NCBI RefSeq assembly: GCF_014117325.1
Contig: NZ_CP059732.1
Location: 7,629,001 to 7,693,000, forward strand
Direction: 5' to 3'
DNA length: 64,000 nt
Source of the DNA: Spirosoma foliorum
Lineage (GTDB): Bacteria; Bacteroidota; Bacteroidia; Cytophagales; Spirosomataceae
Part shown: positions 51,704 to 61,200 of the stretch, piece by piece
How the letters are laid out: each line of letters begins with the position of its first letter
Position numbering within the stretch: the stretch's first letter is position 1
The notes under the pieces: generated by a model
What the model was told of the DNA's origin: nothing
The model's input: only the letters and a program-made list of their open reading frames with translations
The model's database searches: none
Translations under genes and position numbers: made by a program

Positions 51704-52372
51704 ATGACCCCATCGGTTATGGACTATCAAGCACTCAAAAACCTGGTCAAACGGGGAGAGGGTAGCAGTTTAGAGTTCAAGCTGAAAACAAACCATCCCG
51801 AGAAAATCATCCGGGGCGTGGTAGCCTTCGCTAATACAAATGGCGGAATCATGCTCATCGGCGTCGGCGACGACAAAAAGATTGTGGGATTGAAATATGC
51901 CGATGAGGACGAATACCTGCTCGTCCGGGCTATTAACAAATTCTGTTTTCCGCGAATTTCCTACACGATCGAACGAGTACAGCTTTACGATGAACGCGAA
52001 GTTCTCGTGATTCGGGTGCCTCGTAGCCCTACTCGACCACACTACATTATTCCGGACCCTGCCGAACCCGACAACAAGAAAGCGTACGTGCGCGTGGCCG
52101 ACAAATCGGTGCAGGCCAGCCGCGAAGTGCGGGAAATTTTGAAGGGCGAACAGGCCGAACGCGACATTCGGTTCAGCTATGGCGAGAAAGAGCATAAGCT
52201 CATGCAGCACCTTGGCGAACACGACAGCATTACGGTCGATCTGTTTGCGAATATTGCCGGGATTTCGCGTCGGATTGCCTCTCGAACGCTAGTACTGCTG
52301 GTACTGGCCAATGTGCTGGAGATTCATCCAGGTGATGTAATGGATCAATACACCACGCGAGCTGTGCAGTAG
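51704..52372 (+). CDS. AlbA_2 (Schlafen-type) DNA-binding domain protein
   Basis: The 222-residue protein contains an AlbA_2/Schlafen-type domain: GEGSSLEFKLKTNHPEKIIR, VVAFANTNGGIMLIGVGDDK, KIVGLKYADEDE, then PHYIIPDPAEPDNKKAYVRV. A winged-helix-like part follows (HDSITVDLFANIAGISRR, TLVLLVLANVLEIHPG). Such proteins are usually regulators or predicted ATP/nucleic acid-binding proteins, with no established target. Start ATG 51704 is preferred to GTG 51692 and is consistent with the promoter, though ATG 51719 is also possible. It is followed by the OPT transporter gene after 68 nt. Confidence 0.82.
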   Translation: MTPSVMDYQALKNLVKRGEGSSLEFKLKTNHPEKIIRGVVAFANTNGGIMLIGVGDDKKIVGLKYADEDEYLLVRAINKFCFPRISYTIERVQLYDEREVLVIRVPRSPTRPHYIIPDPAEPDNKKAYVRVADKSVQASREVREILKGEQAERDIRFSYGEKEHKLMQHLGEHDSITVDLFANIAGISRRIASRTLVLLVLANVLEIHPGDVMDQYTTRAVQ

Positions 52373-52440
52373 AATTGGGTATATGTTGGGAAAGTCTTAC
52401 TTTGTGATGCTCGTAATAGTGCATCACAAAATCAACGACT

Positions 52441-54501
52441 ATGTCTCAACCCTTAGCCAATCATAAACCGTTTGTACCGGCTACTGAATCGCCCGCAGAG
52501 TTTACCCTTAAAGCGATCATTACCGGAGCTGTATTTGGTGTATTGTTTGGAGCCGCCACGGTTTATTTATCGCTCAAAGCCGGTTTATCTGTATCGGCTT
52601 CCATACCTATTGCGGTACTGGCTATTTCGTTGGGTCGTCGCTTTCTGAATACGACCATCCTCGAAAACAACATCATTCAAACTACGGGTTCGGCAGGCGA
52701 AAGCATTGCATCCGGTGTGGTATTTACCATGCCAGGTTTTCTTTTCCTGACGAATGGTAGTGGCGCTGACTTCTTCAACTATTGGACAATCCTGACGCTG
52801 GCTATTTTGGGGGGACTCATCGGTACATTGATGATGATTCCGTTACGTCGATCGTTGATTGTGCAGGAGCATGGCACATTGCCCTATCCTGAAGGGACAG
52901 CCTGTGCGTCGGTGTTGATTGCGGGCGAGAAAGGGGGCGATTTCGCCAAAACAGCTTACCAGGGTTTAGGAGCAGCTCTGCTCTATGCTCTACTCCAAAA
53001 AGTGCTTCACGTTATTGCCGAAGTGCCCGTCTGGGCTACAAAACAGGCGAATCGATATTTTCCATCGGCGCAGGTTGCGGGAGAAATTACACCAGAGTAT
53101 TTGGGCGTAGGTTATATCATTGGTTTCCGAATCTCAGCGGTTTTAGTTGGTGGTGGCATATTAGCCTGGTTGGGCCTGATTCCGCTGTTGGCATCGCTGG
53201 TGCCAGGCGATACAATTGCTCTGCAACTTCAAAAATTGGGTTATTTAACCAATCTGCAAACAGCGGGTGGACCCGGCGGCTGGAATCCGGCCACGCATAC
53301 GTTTACGGATACAGCCGCAGCGGTTTATCGGGCCTATATTCGGCAGATTGGTGCAGGAGCGGTTACAGCGGGTGGTTTTATGACATTGATCAAAACGATC
53401 CCAACAATTGTCTCTTCGTTCAAACAAAGTTTCAGCCGTTCCTCGCTTAGCGCCATTGAGAAAGAAGATGAGTTAAGCGGCAACAGCCGGATACCCCGAA
53501 CCGAACAGGATTTAAGCGTTCGAATTGTGGTTATCGGTAGTATTGTGCTGACGGCCTTGATGGTTGTTCTACCCCAAATTCCCGGCGATTCGATTATAAC
53601 TAAATTGCTGATTGCCATACTGGTTATTGTCTTCGGATTCTTCTTCGTGACGGTTGCCAGTCGAATTGTAGGCCTTATTGGTTCCAGCTCTTCGCCCGTA
53701 TCGGGGATGACCATTGCTACAATTATGGGAACGTCGCTCGTATTTATCGGTTTTGGTTTGACCGGTAAAGTGTATGAACCCGCCGTACTTGTGGTTGGGA
53801 GTATGATTTGCGTAGCGGCTGCCAACGCAGGTGGAACATCTCAGGATCTTAAAACCGGTTATCTGGTTGGAGCGACTCCTAAATACCAGCAGATGGCGTT
53901 GTTCATTGGTGTTATTGTATCGTCGTTAGTAGTTGGGGCTACGGTGAAAATTCTGGACACACCTACACCCGATTTGCTGGCGCAGGGCATTACGCACGCC
54001 ATTGGCTCCGATAAATTTCCGGCTCCTCAGGGAACGCTCATGGCCACGCTTATTAAAGGCTTGCTATCCTTCAACCTCGACTGGCAGTTTGTGTTGGTTG
54101 GAGCATTCATTGCCTTCGTGTTTGAGCTGGTTGGCGTGAGTGCACTGGCTTTCGCTGTAGGCCTTTATTTACCGCTCTCGACAACGCTACCCATTTTTGC
54201 GGGTGGTTTAGTGAAGTCGATTGTGGATTGGAATGCCAAGCGTAAAGGCACCGTAGAAGAGGACGCCGATCTGGGCAAAGGAAACCTCTTTGCAACCGGT
54301 TTAGTGGCAGGTGGCGCACTGGCTGGCGTTATGGTGGCTTTGCTATCAGTCAATGAATCGATTTATAACGGATTGGCGTCACTGACCCTGGAGCCTGTAT
54401 TAGCAGGAGCATTAGGTGAAAGCGGGTATGAACTGCTGGGGGCAATAGCTTTTGCGGGATTGGCAACTATACTCTGGCGTGTAGCGGAGAGCAGGCATTA
54501 A
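52441..54501 (+). CDS. OPT-family oligopeptide/metal transporter
   Basis: The 686-residue protein has about 14-16 membrane helices and OPT family landmarks: the N-terminal AEFTLKAIITGAVFGVLFGA with TVYLSLKAGLSVSASIPIAV, NIIQTTGSAGESIASGVVF, GTLPYPEGTACASVLIAGE and GTSQDLKTGYLVGATPKYQQ. OPT members carry oligopeptides or metal chelates across the inner membrane. The bacterial branch has no proven substrate. It follows the AlbA_2 gene by 68 nt on the same strand and may be co-transcribed. Confidence 0.92.
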   Translation: MSQPLANHKPFVPATESPAEFTLKAIITGAVFGVLFGAATVYLSLKAGLSVSASIPIAVLAISLGRRFLNTTILENNIIQTTGSAGESIASGVVFTMPGFLFLTNGSGADFFNYWTILTLAILGGLIGTLMMIPLRRSLIVQEHGTLPYPEGTACASVLIAGEKGGDFAKTAYQGLGAALLYALLQKVLHVIAEVPVWATKQANRYFPSAQVAGEITPEYLGVGYIIGFRISAVLVGGGILAWLGLIPLLASLVPGDTIALQLQKLGYLTNLQTAGGPGGWNPATHTFTDTAAAVYRAYIRQIGAGAVTAGGFMTLIKTIPTIVSSFKQSFSRSSLSAIEKEDELSGNSRIPRTEQDLSVRIVVIGSIVLTALMVVLPQIPGDSIITKLLIAILVIVFGFFFVTVASRIVGLIGSSSSPVSGMTIATIMGTSLVFIGFGLTGKVYEPAVLVVGSMICVAAANAGGTSQDLKTGYLVGATPKYQQMALFIGVIVSSLVVGATVKILDTPTPDLLAQGITHAIGSDKFPAPQGTLMATLIKGLLSFNLDWQFVLVGAFIAFVFELVGVSALAFAVGLYLPLSTTLPIFAGGLVKSIVDWNAKRKGTVEEDADLGKGNLFATGLVAGGALAGVMVALLSVNESIYNGLASLTLEPVLAGALGESGYELLGAIAFAGLATILWRVAESRH

Positions 54502-54525
54502 GTAGCCAGCGTTTAAAAGTGGGCT

Positions 54526-55656
54526 TTATTTTACCTGTCCTGCCTTTTTCAATAAGTCCACTACTTTGTTTACAGGTAGTTGTTCTACCGTATGTCCCTG
54601 ATCACCGGTGAGTGTTTGGGCGGCAAAGAGCGAGTTGATGATCGCTTCTTCGGTAGCTTCGATAGCTGCCAGGAAGAGTGGGGATGCGTTGTCATTGCGG
54701 AGTACTTTCATTTCATCGAATGAACTCTTGGTGTCGTGCGGAATTTGATACGCAGTCGATACGGCAATGACATAATCGCCACTGCCGTTCGACGCAATGC
54801 CGCCGGTACGGGCCAGGCCCATGAAAGCCCGTTTGGCCAGCCGCTTCAGATTGCGGGCGTCTAAAGGAGCATCGGTCATTACGACAATCATACAGGAACC
54901 ATCCAGATTCTCTTTGAACGAATACTTACCTAAGGCAACACCAACGGGTACTCCCGCAATTTGTAAAACACCGCCAAAGTTTGTTTGTACTAATGCCCCA
55001 ACAGTATAACCACCCAGTGACGCGGGTAATTTGCGGGAGGATGTGCCAATTCCACCCTTGAATCCAAAGCAAACGGTTCCTGTACCAGCACCGACATTAC
55101 CTTCTTCAACGGGGCCGGTACTAGCCTGTTTTAACGCATCAAGCACGTGTTGCTTTGTGACATGCCGCCCACGGATATCGTTCAAAAAACCATCGTTGGT
55201 TTCGCCCACAACCGAATTGACCGAGCGTACCTGTTCATTACCGGATTGAGTTAACGTATAATCGATCAGGGCGTCGGCGGCAGTGGGCACGCTTAATGTA
55301 TTGGTCAGCACAATAGGGGTTTCGAGGGTGCCGAGTTCTTCGACCTGACTATAGCCCATGAGCTTGCCGAAACCATTGCCAATATAAATGGCTGCCGGGC
55401 TTTTCTGCTGAAACTGATTGCCTTGGTGAGGTAAAATCGCCGTAACGCCAGTGCGTATGTTCTGGCCTTGTTTGAGCGTAACCTGCCCAACTCGAACACC
55501 CGGTACATCGGTAATGGCGTTATGAGTTCCAGTGGGTAATACACCCAATTGGATGCCGTATTCGCGAGGACGTTTAGGCGTTTGAGCCATTGTAAAGCCA
55601 GTGGTGAGGAGGATAAGCGTTGTTGAGAAGAGATGGTAACGAGAAACAAAGGCCAT
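54526..55656 (-). CDS. Exported P1-family (DmpA-like) peptidase
   Basis: The 376-residue protein has a signal peptide (FSTTLILLTTGFTMAQ) and a P1/S58 Ntn-hydrolase domain: GVLPTGTHNAITDVPGVRVG at the start, VLTNTLSVPTAADALIDYTL, and the autocleavage site in FKGGIGTSSRKLPASLGG, where the Ser after Thr would become the new N-terminal nucleophile. DmpA/BapA-type enzymes cleave beta-peptides and D-Ala-containing peptides. The natural substrate is unknown. It is followed on the same strand by no closely spaced gene. Confidence 0.88.
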   Translation of the reverse strand: MAFVSRYHLFSTTLILLTTGFTMAQTPKRPREYGIQLGVLPTGTHNAITDVPGVRVGQVTLKQGQNIRTGVTAILPHQGNQFQQKSPAAIYIGNGFGKLMGYSQVEELGTLETPIVLTNTLSVPTAADALIDYTLTQSGNEQVRSVNSVVGETNDGFLNDIRGRHVTKQHVLDALKQASTGPVEEGNVGAGTGTVCFGFKGGIGTSSRKLPASLGGYTVGALVQTNFGGVLQIAGVPVGVALGKYSFKENLDGSCMIVVMTDAPLDARNLKRLAKRAFMGLARTGGIASNGSGDYVIAVSTAYQIPHDTKSSFDEMKVLRNDNASPLFLAAIEATEEAIINSLFAAQTLTGDQGHTVEQLPVNKVVDLLKKAGQVK

Positions 55657-55724
55657 TCGACAGATCGGTTTACTGACTGCTCAAGTTACTGGATTATGCC
55701 ATTTTATCGCTGTTAATAGCAACT

Positions 55725-56219
55725 TTATTGGCAATCAGCCTTCATTAAGACGTACTCATACCCTTGCTCTGGATTCTTCAATACCCACTTGCCGTTCTTT
55801 TCAATCCGTTCGCCTTCACGCCAGGTTACTGCGTCGCCTTTCATCGTAAAGACAACTTCGTAAGGCTGGGTAACGCCTTCTCCTGACCGTTGCCAAACGG
55901 CCTGAATCTGATGGTTGGTTAATGTGCCTTCTACAGAACCACGTGCCCGATCTTTTTCAAAAGGCAGCACACTCAACTCGCCCGTTACCGTTGAACCTTT
56001 GATTACTAAATGTAGGATCGTGGAATCCCGTCCAACTACCTGCCGAAAACAGAGTGTATCGGGTAGCCCGGTAGTCGATGCTGAGCCGTTTGCTGTTGAA
56101 TCAGCTGCGGCTTCTTTTTTTGTAGAACTCTGGCCACAACCGGACAGGAAAATCAGGAAAGCAAACGGCATAAATAGACGCCGATAGTCGATAAAATCAT
56201 ACTTGACCTTATAACTCAT
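55725..56219 (-). CDS. Hypothetical lipoprotein
   Basis: The 164-residue protein has a lipobox in FAFLIFLSGCGQSST (LSGC, about residue 28) and a Ser/Ala-rich linker, then a beta-rich domain (RQVVGRDSTILHLVIKGSTV, then VVFTMKGDAVTWREGERIEK). The core resembles small MliC/DUF-type periplasmic lipoproteins, but I do not recognise the family. A nearer Met (residue 17) would also give a good lipoprotein signal. It starts 5 nt after the cbpM stop on the same strand, so the three genes cbpA, cbpM and this may be one unit. Confidence 0.72.
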   Translation of the reverse strand: MSYKVKYDFIDYRRLFMPFAFLIFLSGCGQSSTKKEAAADSTANGSASTTGLPDTLCFRQVVGRDSTILHLVIKGSTVTGELSVLPFEKDRARGSVEGTLTNHQIQAVWQRSGEGVTQPYEVVFTMKGDAVTWREGERIEKNGKWVLKNPEQGYEYVLMKADCQ

Positions 56220-56224
56220 AAAAA

Positions 56225-56527
56225 TCAGTGTTCTAAAGATTCGTAGAAAACCAGTCTATTTTTTAGTCGGGCAAGTTGTTTTTGTAAATCCTCAACCCGA
56301 TCGAGCAAATCACTAACCACATCTAAGTCTTCGGTGTGAATGGCCAGCTCCTGGTGTAGGCGCACGAATTTTTCCAGACGCCCTACTTGCTCTGGCTGGA
56401 CGTAGGTAGTTTGTTCAACAAGGGTCGTCTCGATCAATCCATTGTCAGCAAGCGTTTCAACGAACGTGATCTCAACATGGTGATGTACGCAAAAGTCACG
56501 GATAGATATCAAGTGCGTAGGTTGCAT
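56225..56527 (-). CDS. cbpM: Chaperone modulator CbpM
   Basis: The 100-residue protein matches CbpM: an N-terminal MerR-like helix region (LISIRDFCVHHHVEITFVET) with LADNGLIETTLVEQ, and a C-terminal helix (RLEKFVRLHQELAIHTEDLD, then LDRVEDLQKQLARLKNRLVF). CbpM binds and inhibits or tunes the DnaJ-like partner CbpA. Its gene follows cbpA by 12 nt on the same strand, as expected for the pair. Confidence 0.88.
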   Translation of the reverse strand: MQPTHLISIRDFCVHHHVEITFVETLADNGLIETTLVEQTTYVQPEQVGRLEKFVRLHQELAIHTEDLDVVSDLLDRVEDLQKQLARLKNRLVFYESLEH

Positions 56528-56539
56528 AATCTTAAGGGG

Positions 56540-57445
56540 TTATAGGGTTGATAATTGGCGAAATAGCTCTTTTTGCTCGTCGGTCAGATTAGTAGGAAGC
56601 TTTACCTGCCAGGTAATATATAAGTCGCCAAATGCGCCTTCCTGCTTGTAGATGGGGAAGCCTTTACCCTTCAGTCGAACTTTAGTGCCTGCCTGCGTTT
56701 CCGGCTTCACGGTTAGTTTGACTTTTCCGTCCATCGTTTCCACAATGCGTTCGCCACCGAGGATGGCCGTATAGAGGTCTATCTCCTCATCCACGTATAG
56801 ATCGTTGCCTTTGCGTTTGTATCGGCTATCATCGGCAATGACAAAGGTTATGTACAAATCGCCATTGGGGCCGCCATTGACGCCCGGCGAGCCATAACCC
56901 GACAGCTTGATTTTCTGCCCATTTTCAACTCCTGCCTGAACCGTAATCCGAATGTTCTTTCCATCAACGGTTAGGGTTTGTTTGTGCGTTGTGTAGGCAT
57001 CGTGTAGGCTAAGATGGAGTTCAGCCTGGTAATCCTGTCCTTTAAACTTCGCCTGACGTCGGCCTCCACCAGTTCCCGCATCCTGGCCAAACATGGATGA
57101 GAAGAAATCTGAGAAATCTGACCCGCCGAAACCACCCGAGAAATCGTAATCTCCGGCGTCGCTTTGGGCATATTGCGGGCGTGACCGTTGTTGCTGTTTG
57201 GCCTGTTCAAACTGCTCGGCATGTTGCCAGTCTTTGCCATACTGATCGTATTTTTTGCGCTTTTCGGGATCGCTCAATACTTCGTTGGCTTCGTTAATCT
57301 GCTGAAATTTTTTGTTGGCCTCCGCGTCGTTGGGATTCAAGTCGGGATGGTGTTTCCGAGCCAGTTTTCGGTAGGCTTTCTTGATGTCGTCGTCCGACGC
57401 CGTTTTCGGTACGCCCAGAACGCTGTAATAATCGATAAAATCCAT
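56540..57445 (-). CDS. cbpA: DnaJ-like co-chaperone CbpA
   Basis: The 301-residue protein has an N-terminal J domain (about 4-70, HPD in [13 protein letters not shown]), a Gly/Phe/Ser-rich linker and two DnaJ C-terminal substrate-binding domains ([20 protein letters not shown], then [19 protein letters not shown]), without the zinc-finger repeats of DnaJ. That layout is CbpA-type, assisting Hsp70 (DnaK). It is followed by cbpM. It is divergent from the DUF6265 gene at 57604. Confidence 0.93.
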   Translation of the reverse strand: MDFIDYYSVLGVPKTASDDDIKKAYRKLARKHHPDLNPNDAEANKKFQQINEANEVLSDPEKRKKYDQYGKDWQHAEQFEQAKQQQRSRPQYAQSDAGDYDFSGGFGGSDFSDFFSSMFGQDAGTGGGRRQAKFKGQDYQAELHLSLHDAYTTHKQTLTVDGKNIRITVQAGVENGQKIKLSGYGSPGVNGGPNGDLYITFVIADDSRYKRKGNDLYVDEEIDLYTAILGGERIVETMDGKVKLTVKPETQAGTKVRLKGKGFPIYKQEGAFGDLYITWQVKLPTNLTDEQKELFRQLSTL

Positions 57446-57603
57446 ATGGGGTGGGAGTGTTTTTAGTAATTAATACACCTACTAAACACGGAAGATATAG
57501 GGATAGTTGTAAAAATAATCGAAGACAAGTTGCCGTGATAGTTGATCTTTATCAGCCCATATTCCTGTAATTTGCAACGCTTATATACTACTCCTAAATC
57601 TTT

Positions 57604-58107
57604 ATGCGAATTACCCGTTTACTCTCCATTGCCCTGTTTAGTCTCCTCGTCAGTACAAATCTTCAGGCCCAATCGTCCAAAACTGGCTCGCTGTCTGATG
57701 TCGCTTTTATGGAAGGACGTTGGCTGGGAACGTTCAATGGCGGGCCCATTGAAGCCGCCTGGATCGCCCCTGTTGGCGATAACCTGACCGGCTTTATGCG
57801 CATGATGCGCGACAACAAGGTTACCATGTATGAAATGCTGATTTTTGAGCAAACCGAACAGGGGCCAATTGTGCTGGTGAAACATTTCAAATCGGGTCTG
57901 ATTGGGCAGGAAGAAAAAGATAAATCGGACCGCTATCGGTTTATCGACGCCGGAAAAGACAAAGCGACCTTCGAAAAAGAAGACGGCTCGATTCGTATCA
58001 TCTACGAAAAACGATCAGCGAATCAACTGGTTATCCAACGCGGGCAACTGAAAGACGGCAAATGGGCCTTCACAGATCTTTTTGTTTTTGACCGTGTCGG
58101 TAAATAA
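57604..58107 (+). CDS. Exported DUF6265-like protein
   Basis: The 167-residue protein has a signal peptide (LFSLLVSTNLQAQ) and a beta-rich, lipocalin-like domain with FMEGRWLGTFNGGPIEAAWI and NLTGFMRMMRDNKVTMYEML. The block GRWxG and the aromatic spacing are typical of DUF6265. The function is unknown, possibly small-molecule binding. It ends with hairpins at 58123-58163 and 58167-58281. Confidence 0.75.
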   Translation: MRITRLLSIALFSLLVSTNLQAQSSKTGSLSDVAFMEGRWLGTFNGGPIEAAWIAPVGDNLTGFMRMMRDNKVTMYEMLIFEQTEQGPIVLVKHFKSGLIGQEEKDKSDRYRFIDAGKDKATFEKEDGSIRIIYEKRSANQLVIQRGQLKDGKWAFTDLFVFDRVGK

Positions 58108-58122
58108 ACAGGTTATCTAAAG

Positions 58123-58163
58123 AAACGTCGGGAAGTGATTTTGGTGATCACTTCCCGACGTTT
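58123..58163 (+). terminator. 17-bp hairpin, probable terminator
   Basis: AAACGTCGGGAAGTGAT (58123-58139) pairs perfectly with 58147-58163 across a 7-nt loop, 15 nt after the DUF6265 gene, with flanking A and T runs of three. Confidence 0.6.
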
Positions 58164-58166
58164 ACT

Positions 58167-58281
58167 ACTGGCGCGAGTATTCACTCGTGCCTATTCATAT
58201 TGCCAGCATTCGCTGGCCCATCCATTGAGCGTCAGTAAATACTGACGATATAAATCGGCACGAGTGAATACTCGCGCCAGT
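58167..58281. repeat. REP-like element with four hairpins
   Basis: Arms 58167-58191 and 58257-58281 are exact 25-bp reverse complements. Hairpins lie at 58171-58190 (GCGCGAGT-ATTC-ACTCGTGC), 58202-58217, 58230-58247 and 58258-58277. The GCGCGAGT module resembles GCGCGGGT of the element at 50983. It sits between the DUF6265 gene and the convergent tricorn-like gene. Confidence 0.75.
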
Positions 58282-58294
58282 CGGAAAGATCACT

Positions 58295-61200
58295 TTACTT
58301 TCCCGTGCTGAGCTTAGAGGCTTTCGCTTCGTTCAGTTCTTTCAACAGTTCGGCTACAGCCTTGTCTAACTGAACATTTTTATCCGTATAGCTCTCGCCA
58401 ATAGGACGTGCCACTGGAATATCGACCGGACGGGGAGCTAGCTCCATATTTTTGCCCATATTGTCGGTAATTTTGATGAAGGGCAACCGCAGGTTCGAGC
58501 CGTCGATAAGTTGAGCAGCTGAGGTGTAAATAATCCAACCGCCAGTGGGCTCACCAACAACTTTACCCAGTTTGAGCGCCCGGTAACCTTCCGTAAAATC
58601 TTCGGCATCTGACAACGAATGCTGATTCGTGACCAGAATGGTAGGTCTTTCTAGCGCCCGTTGACCCAATTGCGTCCGTGCCGGAGCCGATGGCAGTCCG
58701 CGTGGCGTCATGGTCATATAGCCTTTTCGGGTAAACACGTCCAAAGCATAAGCATTTACAAAGCCCCCGTTGTTATTCCGAACATCGACCACAACGCCTT
58801 CTCGAGCGTGATTGTCGGCATCTAGATCAATATTCAACTGCGCGAGCGACTCCGCCGACATGTCGAATAAATGCACATAACCTAGCCGTCCTTCGCTGGC
58901 TTTATTCACATACTCCCGTTGCTGTTGCACCCATTGTTTGTAGAGCAGGCCTTTTTCTGTAGCCAGGTTTACAGGCCGAATAACAACTTCTCGCGGTGGG
59001 GCCGTGGGTGAAGCACCAATCATTAATGAAATCCGGTGATTGATTTGGTTCTCCAGCAATTGATCAAGATTTGTGGATGCGTTGATTTTGGTATCATCGA
59101 CCCCCAACAGATAATCGCCAACTTTGATGTTGCCCGCTATATCGGCTGGGCTCAGTGCAATGATTTCGGTGATTCGTAGCCGACCTGAGTTTTCGTATTC
59201 TGTACGATCAAAGCGAAGACCAATTCGTCCCGTCGTTGTTTGGGCAGAGCCGGGAGGAGCTGAAATGCCAGAGTGGGAAGCGTTCAACTCGCCCAACATT
59301 AGGCTAATAAGCCGACGCAGTTCATCTGGCGTACGGGCACCAGCCGCTAGTGGTTCGTATTCAGATCGAATAGCTTTCCAGTCGGCACCGTGAAAGGTAG
59401 AATCATAAAATCCTTTGCTCTGAATATCCCACGCCTGGCGGAAGACCTGCACTTTCTCTTCGCTGAAATCAACGTCCATCTCTGCCGAAACACTTAAAGG
59501 CCGGGGTTCGCGTCGGTCCAGTGCAATGGATTGAATACGACCTTGTTCCAGGTAAAAAACCTCTTTCCCATCAGCCGAAAATTGGGCATTGCTTTTATTG
59601 CCGGGTGTTGACGTCAACTGCCGGGCTACACTTTGTTCGCGCCCTAATTCATCCAGGGAATACGTATATAAATTCTGCTGGCCAGCAGCCGTAGCAGTTA
59701 ATAGCAGCGTTTTGCCATCCTTGCTAATCGATTGCGCATCGACATCGACCCCCACAGGCAACAAACTCAGTCGTTGCCGAATGTCGTCGAAAACAATTTT
59801 CGTTGCACCGCCTTTTCCTGATTTATCCGTTGTGTCTACTCGGGCCGTTGTGTCCCGAGCTGCGGTTTTTGAGGTCGAAGGTGGTGTAGCTGGTTTCAGC
59901 GTTTTTGGAATTTCTTCGTTAAACAGATCCCGGAATTGATCTTCCCGGAATTTTGGCGAACGGGGCACCAGATCGATTCGGGCAATTTGAGCCGTTTCGG
60001 TACGCTGGGTTGTACTGAACAGAATATATTTCCCATCGGGACTCCAGCTTAGATTACCGCCAAACGTATTGGCCAGGAAACTAACGGGTTTACTTTCTCC
60101 ACCGGCTGCCGGAACAACTGAAATATTCCGAAACGTTTTAGCCCCAAACGACGCAAACGCAATCCATTTTCCATCTGGCGACCAGACAACTGAACCCGAA
60201 GAAGCAAAAGGCGGACGTCCCAGGAAACCCTTTTTAAGAAGTCGCTCTTTTTTCGTGGCTAAATCCAGCACACGCAATTCCTGACCATTCCGAATGAATG
60301 CCAACGACTTGCCATCGGGCGAGAATACGGGCGAACTATCGTCGGTATTTTCGTTGGTCAAACGGGTTTCGTCGCGTGTAGCAAAGTCGTAACGGTATAA
60401 ATGAGCCGCACCATCACGACTGGATAGGTAGACTAGCCCCCGGCTGTTAGGCGTCCAAACGGGTTGCGACTCATTGGCCGCCGTATGACTAATTCGGGTT
60501 GCATCGCCACCATCTTTAGCCGAGGCCGCAAATACTTCACCATGTATCGTAAAAGCTACTTTCTTGCCATCGGGCGATAAGGCTAACTCCCGAAATTGAC
60601 TCGATTGCTTTAGATGCTCAACGGCAGGGCTAGCGGCAACACCCCGAAGTTTAATGGCAATGGGCGTAGCCTGACGACTGGCGACGTCGTATTTCCAAAG
60701 GCCAAAATCCCGTTCGAACACAATTGTCTTCCCGTCATAACCAATCGACGGCCAAACCACCCGTCCTGCTGTAAACGTAGTCAACATCGTTGGCTTGCCC
60801 GAAAGGTCTTTTGACCACAGGTTTTGGGCTTTGTTGCGGTCGGATACATAGTAAAGCGTTTTCCCATCCTGACTCCACATCGGCCAAAGCTCTTTAGCTC
60901 CGCTTTCCGTGACTTGTTCATAGGCCGTTTCGGCTTTTTTTGCGTCCAGATGATAGAGCCAGATTTCAGCTTCGTCGAGGTGACTACGACCTTTCCGCCA
61001 CCACTGATTCGAGGCAATACCCCGTGCCGAAAAAGCTACCGTTTTGCCGTCGGGAGAAGGAGTGCCGTAGAATTCATTGGCGTAGCGATCCGCTGTAACA
61101 GGCAGTGGCGTTCCTCCTGTGATGGCTACCCGGTAGATGTCGTTCATACCAGAAATATCCCGGCTGGTCGATTGGAAGTAGACCATCTTGCTATCGCGCG

